Of a stretch of DNA of 64,000 bases, positions 1-8,322 are shown piece after piece. The stretch spans positions 1 through 64,000 of the forward strand of contig NZ_AWXC01000004.1 of NCBI RefSeq assembly GCF_000479005.1. The letters run 5' to 3'. Made by a program: the position numbers and the translations under genes. Below the pieces are notes generated by a model. The model was given only the letters and a program-made list of their open reading frames with translations. It was not told the origin of the DNA and did not search any database. The DNA is from Prevotella sp. BV3P1. GTDB lineage: Bacteria; Bacteroidota; Bacteroidia; Bacteroidales; Bacteroidaceae. How positions within the stretch are numbered: position 1 is the first letter of the stretch; each line of letters begins with the position of its first letter.

Positions 1-226
1 TAACCGTGAAACTGCTGAAAATAAAGAAAAAAAAGTGTATATTTACAAACTAAATTCGAAAATTAGAAAAAAGATAATGATATGATGAAAAATAATAGGT
101 TTTCCTTTTGTTATGTAATCATCTTCGCATTATGTGTGAGAGATACGCTAAACATGACTTCTTGAAATGTATTCATGACATTTTTTTATACCAGCAAATT
201 GTCCAATAATCAATAAAATTACAGCT

Positions 227-397
227 ATGAGAAAAAAGTACATTAAGCCTTCGTGCACAGTGATACATACCGAAATGGATGTAGCTATTTTACAAAATTC
301 TGATATTCCCTTAAAGTCGAATGAACCTATTCTTGACATCGAAGAAGATAAACGAGTGGATGATGGAGAAGAGGTGGTAGACTGGGAGATGAATTAG
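227..397 (+). CDS. Small KKYIKPS-type peptide (56 aa), unknown function
   Basis: An ATG-to-TAG frame of 56 codons. The N-terminus reads MRKKYIKPSCTVIHTEMD, a pattern (basic start, YIKPS, then a Val/Glu/Met stretch) that I know from many very small Bacteroidales proteins located near fimbrillin or outer-membrane lipoprotein genes. The C-terminal half is strongly acidic (EEDKRVDDGEEVVDWEMN). There is no signal peptide or membrane segment. It ends 47 nt before the fimbrillin-like gene, so the two may be co-transcribed. The function is not known; the family resemblance is from memory of the motif, not from a search. Confidence 0.7.
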   Translation: MRKKYIKPSCTVIHTEMDVAILQNSDIPLKSNEPILDIEEDKRVDDGEEVVDWEMN

Positions 398-444
398 ACG
401 CTCCGCCAAAGTATAACATTTTATTAAAACAAAATAACAACATC

Positions 445-3147
445 ATGAAGAAAATGACACTATCAGCCAAAAAATATGTGGAGAGCTGTGCGCTGGCAAT
501 AGCTTTTACGCTCCTGCCCACGGCATGCACTGATGATATCGATAACACCGAAAACAATGGTAGCGAAGCCACACACATCACATTCAACATCCAAGACGCC
601 ACGCGTACAGCCGATGAATCGTTGACAAAGGCGATGACAAGCCGAACGACACACCTGGAAATGCAGGGACTGAAGCCATCAGACATCACCGTACGCACGT
701 TTGATGGGCACTGCTCAGACGGCAGTACCGTAACCATCGTGGAAGAGACAACCCCTGGATTACCCTCCGAAATAGACGAAGTTCAAACTACGACCCGAGG
801 TGAGCATGTGTTTGTTACAAACGGAGCACTGAGCAAGCAATTCAAAGCCACAGCCTTCTTTGGCGCAAATTCTGGTTCTTTAGCTATGGACAGCAAATTC
901 AAGGACCAGACCTTCAATGGGAACGGATCGCCAATAGACGGATCGCTGATATGGAAAGGTAGCCAGCCTTGCGGTAGGTTTTATGCTTACGGTCCCAATC
1001 TGGACGGATTAGGTAGCCTGCGAGAAGAGGGCGGTAAGAAAAAGATAGACTTTGAGGTGAAAGATAACGTTGGTCAGCAGTTGGATTTTGTTACCGCTAC
1101 GTCAGATGTGGTAACTCTCAGCCAAGAGAACAAAAAGGAAAAGAAATGTCCTCCGATAAAGCTGACGTTCAGACATCCGCTTACTGCTTTGCGCTTCAAA
1201 ATAGGGAAAGACGTATTGGGTGTTAATCATGATGACTATATCTCAAGTGTGACCATTGCCAACGTCAAGGCGAAAGGAACATACATCCTACCAGATGAGA
1301 GCAACAAATTTGGCACATGGGAACTTTCAAGCGATGAGCCTACCTTTTTTGAGCTAACAAATTACGGTGGTAAATATGGGTTCAGAACCGAGAACAATGT
1401 GTGCATCGTAGGATCGTCAGAGCATATAGCGAATGACTTCAACACCATGTTCATGATTCCACAAGAAGGAAAAATTACCATCAGGATTGATGTGGGAGGA
1501 AAAACCATTACAGGAAAAGTAAAGGCAGACTGGAAGCCTGGCACGACCAAAACCTATAGCTTTTATCGCAAGACTGGAAAAAGCGACTATCACTTCACAG
1601 TAAATGGCGGAAAGGTGTTGACTTATGACACAAAGACGCAACCCCAGAAAGAAGCTGTGCCCTTTACCGTTACAAGCTACAAAACAGGTGGTACGCCATT
1701 GGAATGGACAGTTGAAGGATATGAAGTGTCTACCGATGGCGGCAAGCAATGGAATGCTATCAATGCTTCAGAGGCTGACAAAATTATCAAGCTGGATAAA
1801 ACATCTGGTGCAGGTTCTGCTACTACTTCGGGTGAAAAGGTGATAGCAACCGTAAATTGGGATGTTGTTGACGAAGTGGCTAACAGGAACAAGACGTTAC
1901 AAAATAATCCAGTACACGGCTCAAGTCTAAATCCATACAACCTGGCTACAAAAAATCCTGGGTACGATGTAAAAATGGGAGGAACCACCGCCAACTGCTA
2001 TATCGTTTCCGCCCCTGGCACATACGCCATTCCATTGGTATATGGCAACGCCATCAAGAACGGACAACCCAATCGAAGCGCTTACGACACCTCTCGCAAG
2101 TGCTACAAAGACTATCAAGGAAATGAGATAAGCTCCCCTTATATCATTGGTGGTGCGAAAGCCAAGATTATTTGGCAAGACGGAAATCAGGTAAGCAACA
2201 ATGTGTCGATACAAAACAATAATCTTGTCTTTACCGTCGATAAAAGCCATATAAAGAATGGTAATGCTGTTGTGGCAGTAACCGACAATAAGGGCGTTGT
2301 CATGTGGTCGTGGCACCTATGGTTTACGTCTCCAGAAGCATTGAATACTACGACATTGGAAAAAGGAACAAACATAATAAATGTGGTAGCAAAAGAGCCG
2401 CTGGGACTTGCATACGTTAAATGGCTGCAAAGCAAGAACAGCAATGGAACGGCAAGAACAGAGGATAGGCACATAAAAATTAAACTCAAGCAGAACGACA
2501 ACAACGGACAGACCGCCACGGTAGAGATTATCCAAAAGCCTGTTTACTATAGAGAAATAAACACCACCTCTTATCAATTTGGTAGAAAAGACCCAATGCC
2601 TAATATTGATGTGGCTGGATTTAACATAGAAGCTGCCGCAGCAGATGGCAAACGAATACAAGACTTCATCCAAAATCCTGGTACTTTCTATACGGGAGCG
2701 CATCTCTATTCAGAGTTCAACAACGGAGAAACCTATTCGCTTTGGGCAAGCAACACAACCTTGGAGAATCACGATTTGACAAATACAAATAAGTCAATTT
2801 ACGACCCATGTCCAGCTGGATTTAAGGTTTTGCCAGTGGCTTACATTCCTATTTTCACCAATAACGGCAGCTATACCAAAGGAGATTGGGACGCTGGCAG
2901 GTGGATACAGAAAAATATGCAGAACTACTATCTATTGTTTGCACCAGCAGGTCGCAATAATCTGACAGGACAGGTAGAGGATGCAGGAAAACGTGGACTC
3001 TATTGGGCAGCCTGCGTAAGTAAAAAAGCGAACTTAAGCGGTTTGGTGTTCTCGCCATCATCACCCTCTACCAAAGACATCTCCAATGTGCTTGGAGCAG
3101 GCTTCGCGTTTAACAGCAGTTGTGGTATATTACCTATTGCGGAGTAG
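445..3147 (+). CDS. Fimbrillin-like surface lipoprotein (900 aa)
   Basis: The N-terminus is a lipoprotein signal (basic MKKMTLSAKK, hydrophobic run, then LPTAC with the lipid Cys at about residue 28). Residues about 40-380 resemble the Mfa/fimbrillin-like fold: Thr-rich start (ITFNIQDATRT), long beta-rich stretch and the phrase FRHPLTALRFKI. The middle, about 400-700, is beta-rich and unassigned. The C-terminus (about 750-900) has the YDPCPAGFKV motif and a GLYWAA segment typical of domains at the end of Bacteroidetes adhesin-like proteins. Probably exported by the lipoprotein pathway and displayed on the cell surface, possibly as a fimbrial tip or accessory subunit. It is much longer than a usual fimbrillin (about 350-550 aa). 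No other fimbrial gene is adjacent apart from the small peptide upstream. Confidence 0.7.
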   Translation: MKKMTLSAKKYVESCALAIAFTLLPTACTDDIDNTENNGSEATHITFNIQDATRTADESLTKAMTSRTTHLEMQGLKPSDITVRTFDGHCSDGSTVTIVEETTPGLPSEIDEVQTTTRGEHVFVTNGALSKQFKATAFFGANSGSLAMDSKFKDQTFNGNGSPIDGSLIWKGSQPCGRFYAYGPNLDGLGSLREEGGKKKIDFEVKDNVGQQLDFVTATSDVVTLSQENKKEKKCPPIKLTFRHPLTALRFKIGKDVLGVNHDDYISSVTIANVKAKGTYILPDESNKFGTWELSSDEPTFFELTNYGGKYGFRTENNVCIVGSSEHIANDFNTMFMIPQEGKITIRIDVGGKTITGKVKADWKPGTTKTYSFYRKTGKSDYHFTVNGGKVLTYDTKTQPQKEAVPFTVTSYKTGGTPLEWTVEGYEVSTDGGKQWNAINASEADKIIKLDKTSGAGSATTSGEKVIATVNWDVVDEVANRNKTLQNNPVHGSSLNPYNLATKNPGYDVKMGGTTANCYIVSAPGTYAIPLVYGNAIKNGQPNRSAYDTSRKCYKDYQGNEISSPYIIGGAKAKIIWQDGNQVSNNVSIQNNNLVFTVDKSHIKNGNAVVAVTDNKGVVMWSWHLWFTSPEALNTTTLEKGTNIINVVAKEPLGLAYVKWLQSKNSNGTARTEDRHIKIKLKQNDNNGQTATVEIIQKPVYYREINTTSYQFGRKDPMPNIDVAGFNIEAAAADGKRIQDFIQNPGTFYTGAHLYSEFNNGETYSLWASNTTLENHDLTNTNKSIYDPCPAGFKVLPVAYIPIFTNNGSYTKGDWDAGRWIQKNMQNYYLLFAPAGRNNLTGQVEDAGKRGLYWAACVSKKANLSGLVFSPSSPSTKDISNVLGAGFAFNSSCGILPIAE

Positions 3148-3205
3148 TCATAAAGAAGCACGGGGAAATATAAGCACCACTTGCTGATAAACACTTTCAA
3201 ATATG

Positions 3206-3243
3206 GGGAACAAGCTTAACACAAAGTTTGTTCCCTGTTTTTT
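3206..3243 (+). terminator. Rho-independent terminator after the fimbrillin-like gene
   Basis: GGGAACAA (3206-3213) pairs with TTGTTCCC (3228-3235) and is followed by a T-rich run to 3243. It lies 59 nt after the stop codon. Confidence 0.75.
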
Positions 3244-3300
3244 GATGCCTCACATGTCCGATTGACCTTCTGTTATGTCGTGATTTGTCAGGAAAAATGG

Positions 3301-3331
3301 TTTGTAATTCTTAACATTTTTCGTAACTTTG
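3301..3331 (+). promoter_or_regulatory. Bacteroidetes-type promoter for the DUF5020 gene
   Basis: TTTG at 3301-3304, 19-nt spacer, then TAACTTTG at 3324-3331. This is an exact fit to the Bacteroidetes -33/-7 consensus and predicts a leader of about 30 nt. Confidence 0.75.
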
Positions 3332-3368
3332 CGTTCTGTAACATTTTTTATAATACGACAATTTTGAT

Positions 3369-4109
3369 ATGAAAGCAAAAATCATCACCATGTTTTTGGC
3401 GGGTCTAAGCCTGTCGGCAGTAGCGCAAAACGTACAGTTTCATTACGATTTAGGCCACAACATCTACAGCGAGTTGAGTGGGCGTCCGTCGGTAACAACA
3501 ACCGTGGAAATGTTCAAAGCTGACAAATGGGGGAGTACTTACATGTTCACTGACCTCGATTATCAGCGTGATGGCGTGGCTGGTGCTTATTGGGAGATAT
3601 CCCGTGAGTTCAATCTAACGCCCAATAAGCAATGGGCCGCACACGTTGAGTATAACGGTGGACTGGCTTCTAATGAGAAAACTTGGAACGCAACCCGCTT
3701 TCAGCATGCTGCATTGCTGGGTGGTGCGTGGAACTGGCACAACGACAATTTCTCCAAAACCTTCTCGGTGCAATTGTTGTATAAACAGTTTTTCCGGAGC
3801 AAGCACATGGGTGCGAAAGCTTTCAGCAGTGTGCAACTCACGGAAGTGTGGGGCATTAACTTCGCCAATAACCTGATGTCGTTCAACGGTTTTTGTGATC
3901 TTTGGTACAATCCGAATGTAAATGGCAATTTCATCTTTTTGTCTGAACCTCAGTTGTGGGTCAACCTTAATGCCATCAAGGGATGGGAAGGGGTTAACCT
4001 GAGCATCGGTTCAGAGGTGGAACTCAGCAATAATTTCGTTTGGAACGACCATGGAAAGAACAATAAGTTCTACGCCATTCCAACTATAGCTGCAAAGTGG
4101 ACGTTCTAA
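3369..4109 (+). CDS. DUF5020 family outer-membrane beta-barrel protein
   Basis: 246 aa with a cleavable signal peptide (MKAKIITMFLAGLSLSAVAQ). The mature protein is made of alternating aromatic beta strands (VQFHYDLG, STYMFTDLDYQRD, GAYWEISREFNL, AAHVEYNGGL) and ends in Phe (KWTF*), as expected for an outer-membrane barrel. DUF5020 proteins are distantly related to the Tsx nucleoside channel, so nucleoside or small-solute passage is possible, but the substrate is unknown. It has its own promoter and is separated from both neighbours, so it is probably monocistronic. Confidence 0.75.
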   Translation: MKAKIITMFLAGLSLSAVAQNVQFHYDLGHNIYSELSGRPSVTTTVEMFKADKWGSTYMFTDLDYQRDGVAGAYWEISREFNLTPNKQWAAHVEYNGGLASNEKTWNATRFQHAALLGGAWNWHNDNFSKTFSVQLLYKQFFRSKHMGAKAFSSVQLTEVWGINFANNLMSFNGFCDLWYNPNVNGNFIFLSEPQLWVNLNAIKGWEGVNLSIGSEVELSNNFVWNDHGKNNKFYAIPTIAAKWTF

Positions 4110-4120
4110 TTGGCATCTAT

Positions 4121-4210
4121 CATCCTGCAACATGCGTCCTGTTTGTGCTGGTTCATCAATGTGTTTAACATGATGAAACCAGTAGTCAACGCGATGGATG
4201 TTGCGGGATG
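4121..4210. repeat. Nested inverted repeat between convergent genes
   Basis: CATCCTGCAACAT (4121-4133) pairs with ATGTTGCGGGATG (4198-4210), 13 bp with one G-U pair. Inside it a second hairpin starts with CTGGTT (4148) and ends with AACCAG (4177-4182). There is no T-run on either strand, so it is not a classical terminator, although it sits between the DUF5020 gene and ligA, which converge. Confidence 0.6.
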
Positions 4211-4223
4211 AAAAAGAAAAACC

Positions 4224-6197
4224 TCAGGTGAATTGTTCCCTGAATTGATCTTCTGATATAATCTCTATCCCCAATTCTTTTGCTTTTTTATTCTTTCCGG
4301 AGGTAGAGTTCACATCATTATTAATAAGGTAGTTGGTCGATTTGCTCACGCTTCCTGTCACATGTCCGCCCTGACTCTCGATATAAGTCTTGAGTTCAGC
4401 GCGGTTTTTGTAGTGATGTACATCGCCTGTGATGACAAAAGTGAGGCCTTCACACCTCGCACCCGTAGGCTGTGTGGACGGTTGCTCAATGTTCAATGCC
4501 TTCAATAGGTCATCAACCACGTTTCTGTTTGCTTCCACTTGGAACCAATTTACAACCGAAGCCGATGTCTCCGGGCCAATTCCGGGGATGTTGGCAAACG
4601 CCTCTGGCGTGGCAGCCTCAATGGCTTTGCTGATGAGTTCGTGCAAAGAGTAAGCGTCCAACAGGCGTTTGCAAGCGTCAATACCACACATGGGAATGGT
4701 CAAAGCATAGAGGAATTTGCGCGCTTCCACAGTCCTTGACTTCTCAATGGAGCGCATCATGTTACCCGCTGACTTCTCTCCAAATCCTTCCAATGACGCG
4801 ATTTGTTGTGCATAATTGGGTAAACGATAGATGTCTGCGTATGTGTTGAGCCATCCCAAGTTGATGAATTTGGCCAACGTTTGCTCAGAAATGCCATCGA
4901 TGTCCATGCCGTTTTTCGACACAAAGCGATTGAATTTCTTCAATTGTTTGGCCGGACAGCCCTCGTTGGTGCAGTGAAGGGTGCGTGTACCGCTTGCCTT
5001 ACTGATGTCGATGCGTGTTTGATGATGGCAAACGGGGCATTCGTGTGGTATTTCCAACGCTCCAACAGTTTGCACAACCTTAATTACTTTCGGGATAATC
5101 TTATTGGCCTTAATCACTGACAGCACACTGCCTGGTCCGCCAATGCCCAACCTTTCGCACTCGCTGATGTTGCACAGCGATGCCTTTTTCACGGTTGTTC
5201 CCTCCAATTCTACCGGCTTGAACACCGCAACGGGTGAGATAGTAGACGCTGCGCACGACCATTCAATGTACTCAAGTTCGGTTGTAGCCGCTTCATCTTG
5301 CCACTTAAAGGCCAGTCCGGCGCGTGTAGCATGATGGCCAGTGATGGATCCTGTGGCGGCAAAGGTCGTGTCGTCGAACGTGATGACCAAGCCGTCGACG
5401 GGGAAGGGACATTGGTTGTGGGTCACCAGGCTGGTCCATTGTTCAATGGCTTGGTTCACGTTGTGGATGGAAGGGTCGCTGATGCGTTCGTGTTTCACTA
5501 CATTGAAGCCCATTTCTCTAAGCCAATCCAAGCGCTCCCCCCAAGAGTTTATCGCCTCTTCGGTGTACACCAGCGTGAACGGAATCCACTGTATCTTGCG
5601 TCGTTTCACCTCTTCGACATCCTTCAGCGTGAGCGATCCCGATGCAAGGTTGCGTGGGTTGGCGTATGCTTCGTCTGCTTCCATGTTGAATACTTCAAAG
5701 TCTGCATACGAAATCACAGCCTCTCCGCGAATCACAAGATGTCCTGTGGTCTTGATGGTAGCAGGAATTCCCTGGATGGCAGGAGCCAGATGGGTGATGT
5801 TGGTGCCGATGTGTCCGTTGCCACGCGTTACCACTTTGGTGAGTTTTCCATTGTCATAAGTCACCACGAGGGTCAGACCGTCCAGCTTCCACGACAGCCA
5901 TATTGGTCGTCCTTCAGCCCATTTTACCAGTTCTTCGGGCTTCTTGGTCTTCGCCAGTGACAACATTGGAAACTCATGCGCCTCTTTCTGCCCGGTGATT
6001 GTGCCGTCAGAAACATTCGTGGTGGGACTGTCTGGCAGCACCAACCCACTTTCTTGTTCCAGTCGTTTCAGCTCATCGAACTTGGCATCCCATTCAAAGT
6101 CGGTCATCGACTCAGTGCGTCCGCTATAATAATTGTCTGATGCGCGGTTGAGCTCTTCCACCAACTGCTGCATCTTTTGCCGTAAGTCGTTTGTCAT
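4224..6197 (-). CDS. ligA: NAD-dependent DNA ligase (LigA family, divergent)
   Basis: 657 aa from the ATG that overlaps the NUDIX stop (ATGA). The protein seals 3'-OH/5'-phosphate nicks using NAD+. Visible features: adenylation domain with the catalytic K104-L-D-G; a zinc finger with Cys 387, 390, 409 and 414 (CPVC...CTNEGCPA); a helix-hairpin-helix region with GIGPETSASV; and a C-terminal BRCT domain from about 583 (FVITGDVHHYKNRAEL). The N-terminal Ia region is unlike the usual LigA pattern (here SMTDFEWDAKFDEL). It may be the cell's only ligase or a second paralogue; this cannot be decided from one window. The longer frame upstream lies inside the NUDIX gene and is not needed. Confidence 0.9.
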   Translation of the reverse strand: MTNDLRQKMQQLVEELNRASDNYYSGRTESMTDFEWDAKFDELKRLEQESGLVLPDSPTTNVSDGTITGQKEAHEFPMLSLAKTKKPEELVKWAEGRPIWLSWKLDGLTLVVTYDNGKLTKVVTRGNGHIGTNITHLAPAIQGIPATIKTTGHLVIRGEAVISYADFEVFNMEADEAYANPRNLASGSLTLKDVEEVKRRKIQWIPFTLVYTEEAINSWGERLDWLREMGFNVVKHERISDPSIHNVNQAIEQWTSLVTHNQCPFPVDGLVITFDDTTFAATGSITGHHATRAGLAFKWQDEAATTELEYIEWSCAASTISPVAVFKPVELEGTTVKKASLCNISECERLGIGGPGSVLSVIKANKIIPKVIKVVQTVGALEIPHECPVCHHQTRIDISKASGTRTLHCTNEGCPAKQLKKFNRFVSKNGMDIDGISEQTLAKFINLGWLNTYADIYRLPNYAQQIASLEGFGEKSAGNMMRSIEKSRTVEARKFLYALTIPMCGIDACKRLLDAYSLHELISKAIEAATPEAFANIPGIGPETSASVVNWFQVEANRNVVDDLLKALNIEQPSTQPTGARCEGLTFVITGDVHHYKNRAELKTYIESQGGHVTGSVSKSTNYLINNDVNSTSGKNKKAKELGIEIISEDQFREQFT

Positions 6198-6601
6198 AAG
6201 ATTGAATTTGACTTGAGAATTTCTATCAGTTTTCTGTCGGCCTCCGTCCATTTCAGGTCATTCAACTCATCTATGGTGAGCCATTTGTAGTCCAAGTGTT
6301 CCAACATCTTGAACTCTTCGTCGCCGCCTTTGCAAAGGTAAGCCGTGAGATGCATGTTGAAATCGGGATAGTGGAATTCCACTGTACCCACTTTTTTGCC
6401 CACAAAGACATCCCAATCCATCTCTTCCTTGATTTCTCTCACCAGTGCTTCGTGGTCAGATTCTCCCGCTTCAACCTTTCCACCAGGAAACTCCCAGTGT
6501 TCTGAAATGTACGCATAGCGCGAGCGTCCCCGCTGCATGCACAAGTATTTGTCGCCGTCTTTGATGATGGCAGCTACCACATGATATGTCTTTTCTTCCA
6601 T
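6194..6601 (-). CDS. NUDIX hydrolase, MutT-like (8-oxo-dGTP type)
   Basis: 135 aa. The NUDIX box is clear: GGKVEAGESDHEALVREIKE followed by EM, matching GX5EX7REUXEEXGU except for D at the final Gly. The family hydrolyses oxidised nucleotides such as 8-oxo-dGTP; the exact substrate is inferred. I chose the ATG at 6601; an upstream TTG start would overlap the promoter -7 box TACATTTG (6633 down to 6626). It overlaps ligA by 4 nt (ATGA), so ligase translation is probably coupled to it. Together they form a small nucleotide-pool and DNA-repair unit. Confidence 0.85.
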   Translation of the reverse strand: MEEKTYHVVAAIIKDGDKYLCMQRGRSRYAYISEHWEFPGGKVEAGESDHEALVREIKEEMDWDVFVGKKVGTVEFHYPDFNMHLTAYLCKGGDEEFKMLEHLDYKWLTIDELNDLKWTEADRKLIEILKSNSIL

Positions 6602-6625
6602 GATTGCTTGGTTTTTATTTTGCTT

Positions 6626-6633
6626 CAAATGTA
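6626..6633 (-). promoter_or_regulatory. Promoter -7 box for NUDIX-ligA
   Basis: TACATTTG on the minus strand matches TAnnTTTG and sits about 25 nt before the NUDIX ATG. I see no clear TTTG at the -33 position. Confidence 0.5.
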
Positions 6634-6662
6634 CAAATAATTATCGATAATGTTGTAATTTT

Positions 6663-6794
6663 GCAGAAAATAGGCTGCACCTTAACATAGAAAGTAAACT
6701 TTCTCTGTTTTCGGTTTGCACTATTTTTGCATAAAATAGGCTGCACCTTAACATAGAAAGTAAACTTTCTCTGTTTTCGGTTTGCACTATTTTT
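6663..6794 (+). repeat. Two tandem units of a 66-bp repeat (locus 1)
   Basis: Unit 1 is 6663-6728 and unit 2 is 6729-6794; they differ at one base (GCAG versus GCAT near the start). Each unit has AAAATAGGCTGCACC at the left, a central hairpin (ACATAGAAAG, loop TAAA, CTTTCTCTGT) and TTTGCACTATTTTT at the right. The right end of unit 2 supplies a TATTTTTG -7-like box (6788-6795) immediately before coaW. The same 66-bp dimer occurs again at 18917-19048. Confidence 0.9.
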
Positions 6795-6815
6795 GCAAAC
6801 TATAAAACGATAATT

Positions 6816-7649
6816 ATGGCTATTGTAATAGGAATTGACGTAGGAATCAGTACGACAAAGATTGTGGGAATCAATGATGATGGTACCGTGGTGGCCCCCA
6901 TTCGCATCAAGGCTACCGACCCGGTGACCTCTCTTTATGGTGCGTTTGGTAAGTATTTGCACGACAACAAGATTTCTCTTGGCGAGGTAGAGCAGGTGAT
7001 GCTCACCGGCGTTGGTGCGGCTTACGTTGATGATCCCGTGTATGGATTGCCCACGGCCAAGGCAGAAGAGTTTGTCTGCAATGGTCTTGGCGCACAGTTT
7101 GAGACCGAGTTGGACGACATGATCGTTGTGAGTATGGGCACCGGAACCAGTCTCATCCAATGTCAGGGCGATGACATCCGCCACATTGGAGGCATGGGAC
7201 TGGGAGGAGGAACGCTCATCGGACTGTCGCGCATCATGCTCAAGACCGACGACATCAAGCAGATTTCCATGCTGGCCATGCAGGGTGACTGCTCGAACAT
7301 CGACGTGTGCATCGGCGACATCAGTCCCAATCCGCTGCCCAACCTGCCCAAGACAGCCACCGCCTCACTCTTTGGCAACGCCAAGAGCAACGCCTCGCGC
7401 GAAGACATCGCACAGGGCATCATCACCATGGTGCTGCAAACCATCGGAAGCAGCACCATACTGGCATCATTAGGGTCGGGCATCAAGAACTTTGTCCTCA
7501 TCGGCAACCTCACGCTTCTGCCCCAGTGCAAGTCCATATTTGGTGGCTTGGAGAAGTTGTATGGCGTGAATTTCATCATTCCCAAGTACAGTGAATTCTG
7601 CACAGCCATTGGTGCAGCACTGTGTTTTATCGATAAAAGACGGAAATAG
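6816..7649 (+). CDS. coaW: Type II pantothenate kinase
   Basis: 277 aa, first committed step of coenzyme A synthesis: pantothenate plus ATP gives 4'-phosphopantothenate. The N-terminal phosphate-binding motif IGIDVGISTTKIVG, the central MGTGTSL and the Gly-rich GGMGLGGGTLIGL are those of the ASKHA-fold CoaW/PanK-II family (eukaryotic and staphylococcal type). The length fits the bacterial family. It stands alone, about 20 nt after the second 66-bp repeat unit, whose end looks like its promoter. Bacterial type II enzymes are often less sensitive to CoA feedback; that is family knowledge, not visible here. Confidence 0.88.
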   Translation: MAIVIGIDVGISTTKIVGINDDGTVVAPIRIKATDPVTSLYGAFGKYLHDNKISLGEVEQVMLTGVGAAYVDDPVYGLPTAKAEEFVCNGLGAQFETELDDMIVVSMGTGTSLIQCQGDDIRHIGGMGLGGGTLIGLSRIMLKTDDIKQISMLAMQGDCSNIDVCIGDISPNPLPNLPKTATASLFGNAKSNASREDIAQGIITMVLQTIGSSTILASLGSGIKNFVLIGNLTLLPQCKSIFGGLEKLYGVNFIIPKYSEFCTAIGAALCFIDKRRK

Positions 7650-7703
7650 GGCATTGGCCTTACACGTTGTAGGATAGGAAATCAGGCTTGTTCATGGATG
7701 TGA

Positions 7704-8115
7704 TTTTTCTTGACAACAAGCCTGCTTATTTTGGGCGTATTTGCAAACAAAGCTGACACTGGGCGCAAATACGCCAAATATGAGAGACTTTTGTATGTTG
7801 TTGATATAGAAAGAATTTCATCTATTTGTAACCCTTGCCCCATCTTTTTTCACCCATTTTTTAGCCAAAAGCATAGCTCTTGGTGCCCAATTCACATGAC
7901 TTTGCGGCGCAAAAGCATGTGGATAGGCCACCAAAGTGCTGCATTTTGCAGTGAAAATTCATTGTTTTTGCGCAAAAACTCGATATTTCTATCCAAATTA
8001 CTTCCTGTTTGCATCCTTCGTGCCTATTGATTTTTTCCAGATTGAAAGATTTGAAGAGCCGTTTTAGGGGCGTTTTTCACACAAAAAACTTAACATTTTG
8101 CGTTGTAATAATGGG
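7704..8115 (+). repeat. Long structured intergenic repeat, copy A
   Basis: It occupies most of the 673-bp gap between coaW and the TolC gene. It starts with TTTTTCTTGACAA (7704-7716). An 11-bp perfect hairpin follows (7734-7744 with 7765-7775, GGCGTATTTGC). The core at 7863-7945 has CCAAAAGCATAG, CGCAAAAGCATGTGG and CCACCAAAGTGCTGCATTTT. The right part has GTTTGCATCC, GCCTATTGATTTTTTC (8022-8037) and GCCGTTTTAGGGGCG. The last 16-mer is identical in copy B. There is no convincing reading frame in it. Function unknown. Confidence 0.85.
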
Positions 8116-8322
8116 CTGACCTGCTTCATCAGGTTCTGTGCATACAATGCCGTTTTTGGCATTCAATGGCATTGTGAAAAGCGGCATCAAGATAACGATT
8201 CATTTTCATTTTAACCTTTTTATCTTATACAATCGTACAAAAAGAACATATTTAACGCATAAAGGGTAAGAACAATTACAGCAAAATATTGTATTTTTGC
8301 AAACAGAACTAACACAAAGTAT

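Noticed and set aside
82-165. 27-codon frame starting MMKNNRFSFC upstream of the small peptide
   Set aside because: Too short, no recognised motif, and no clear promoter or SD; chance is the simplest explanation.
6663-6794. Tandem repeats considered as a CRISPR array
   Set aside because: The 66-bp units abut with no spacers, and there are no cas genes in the window.
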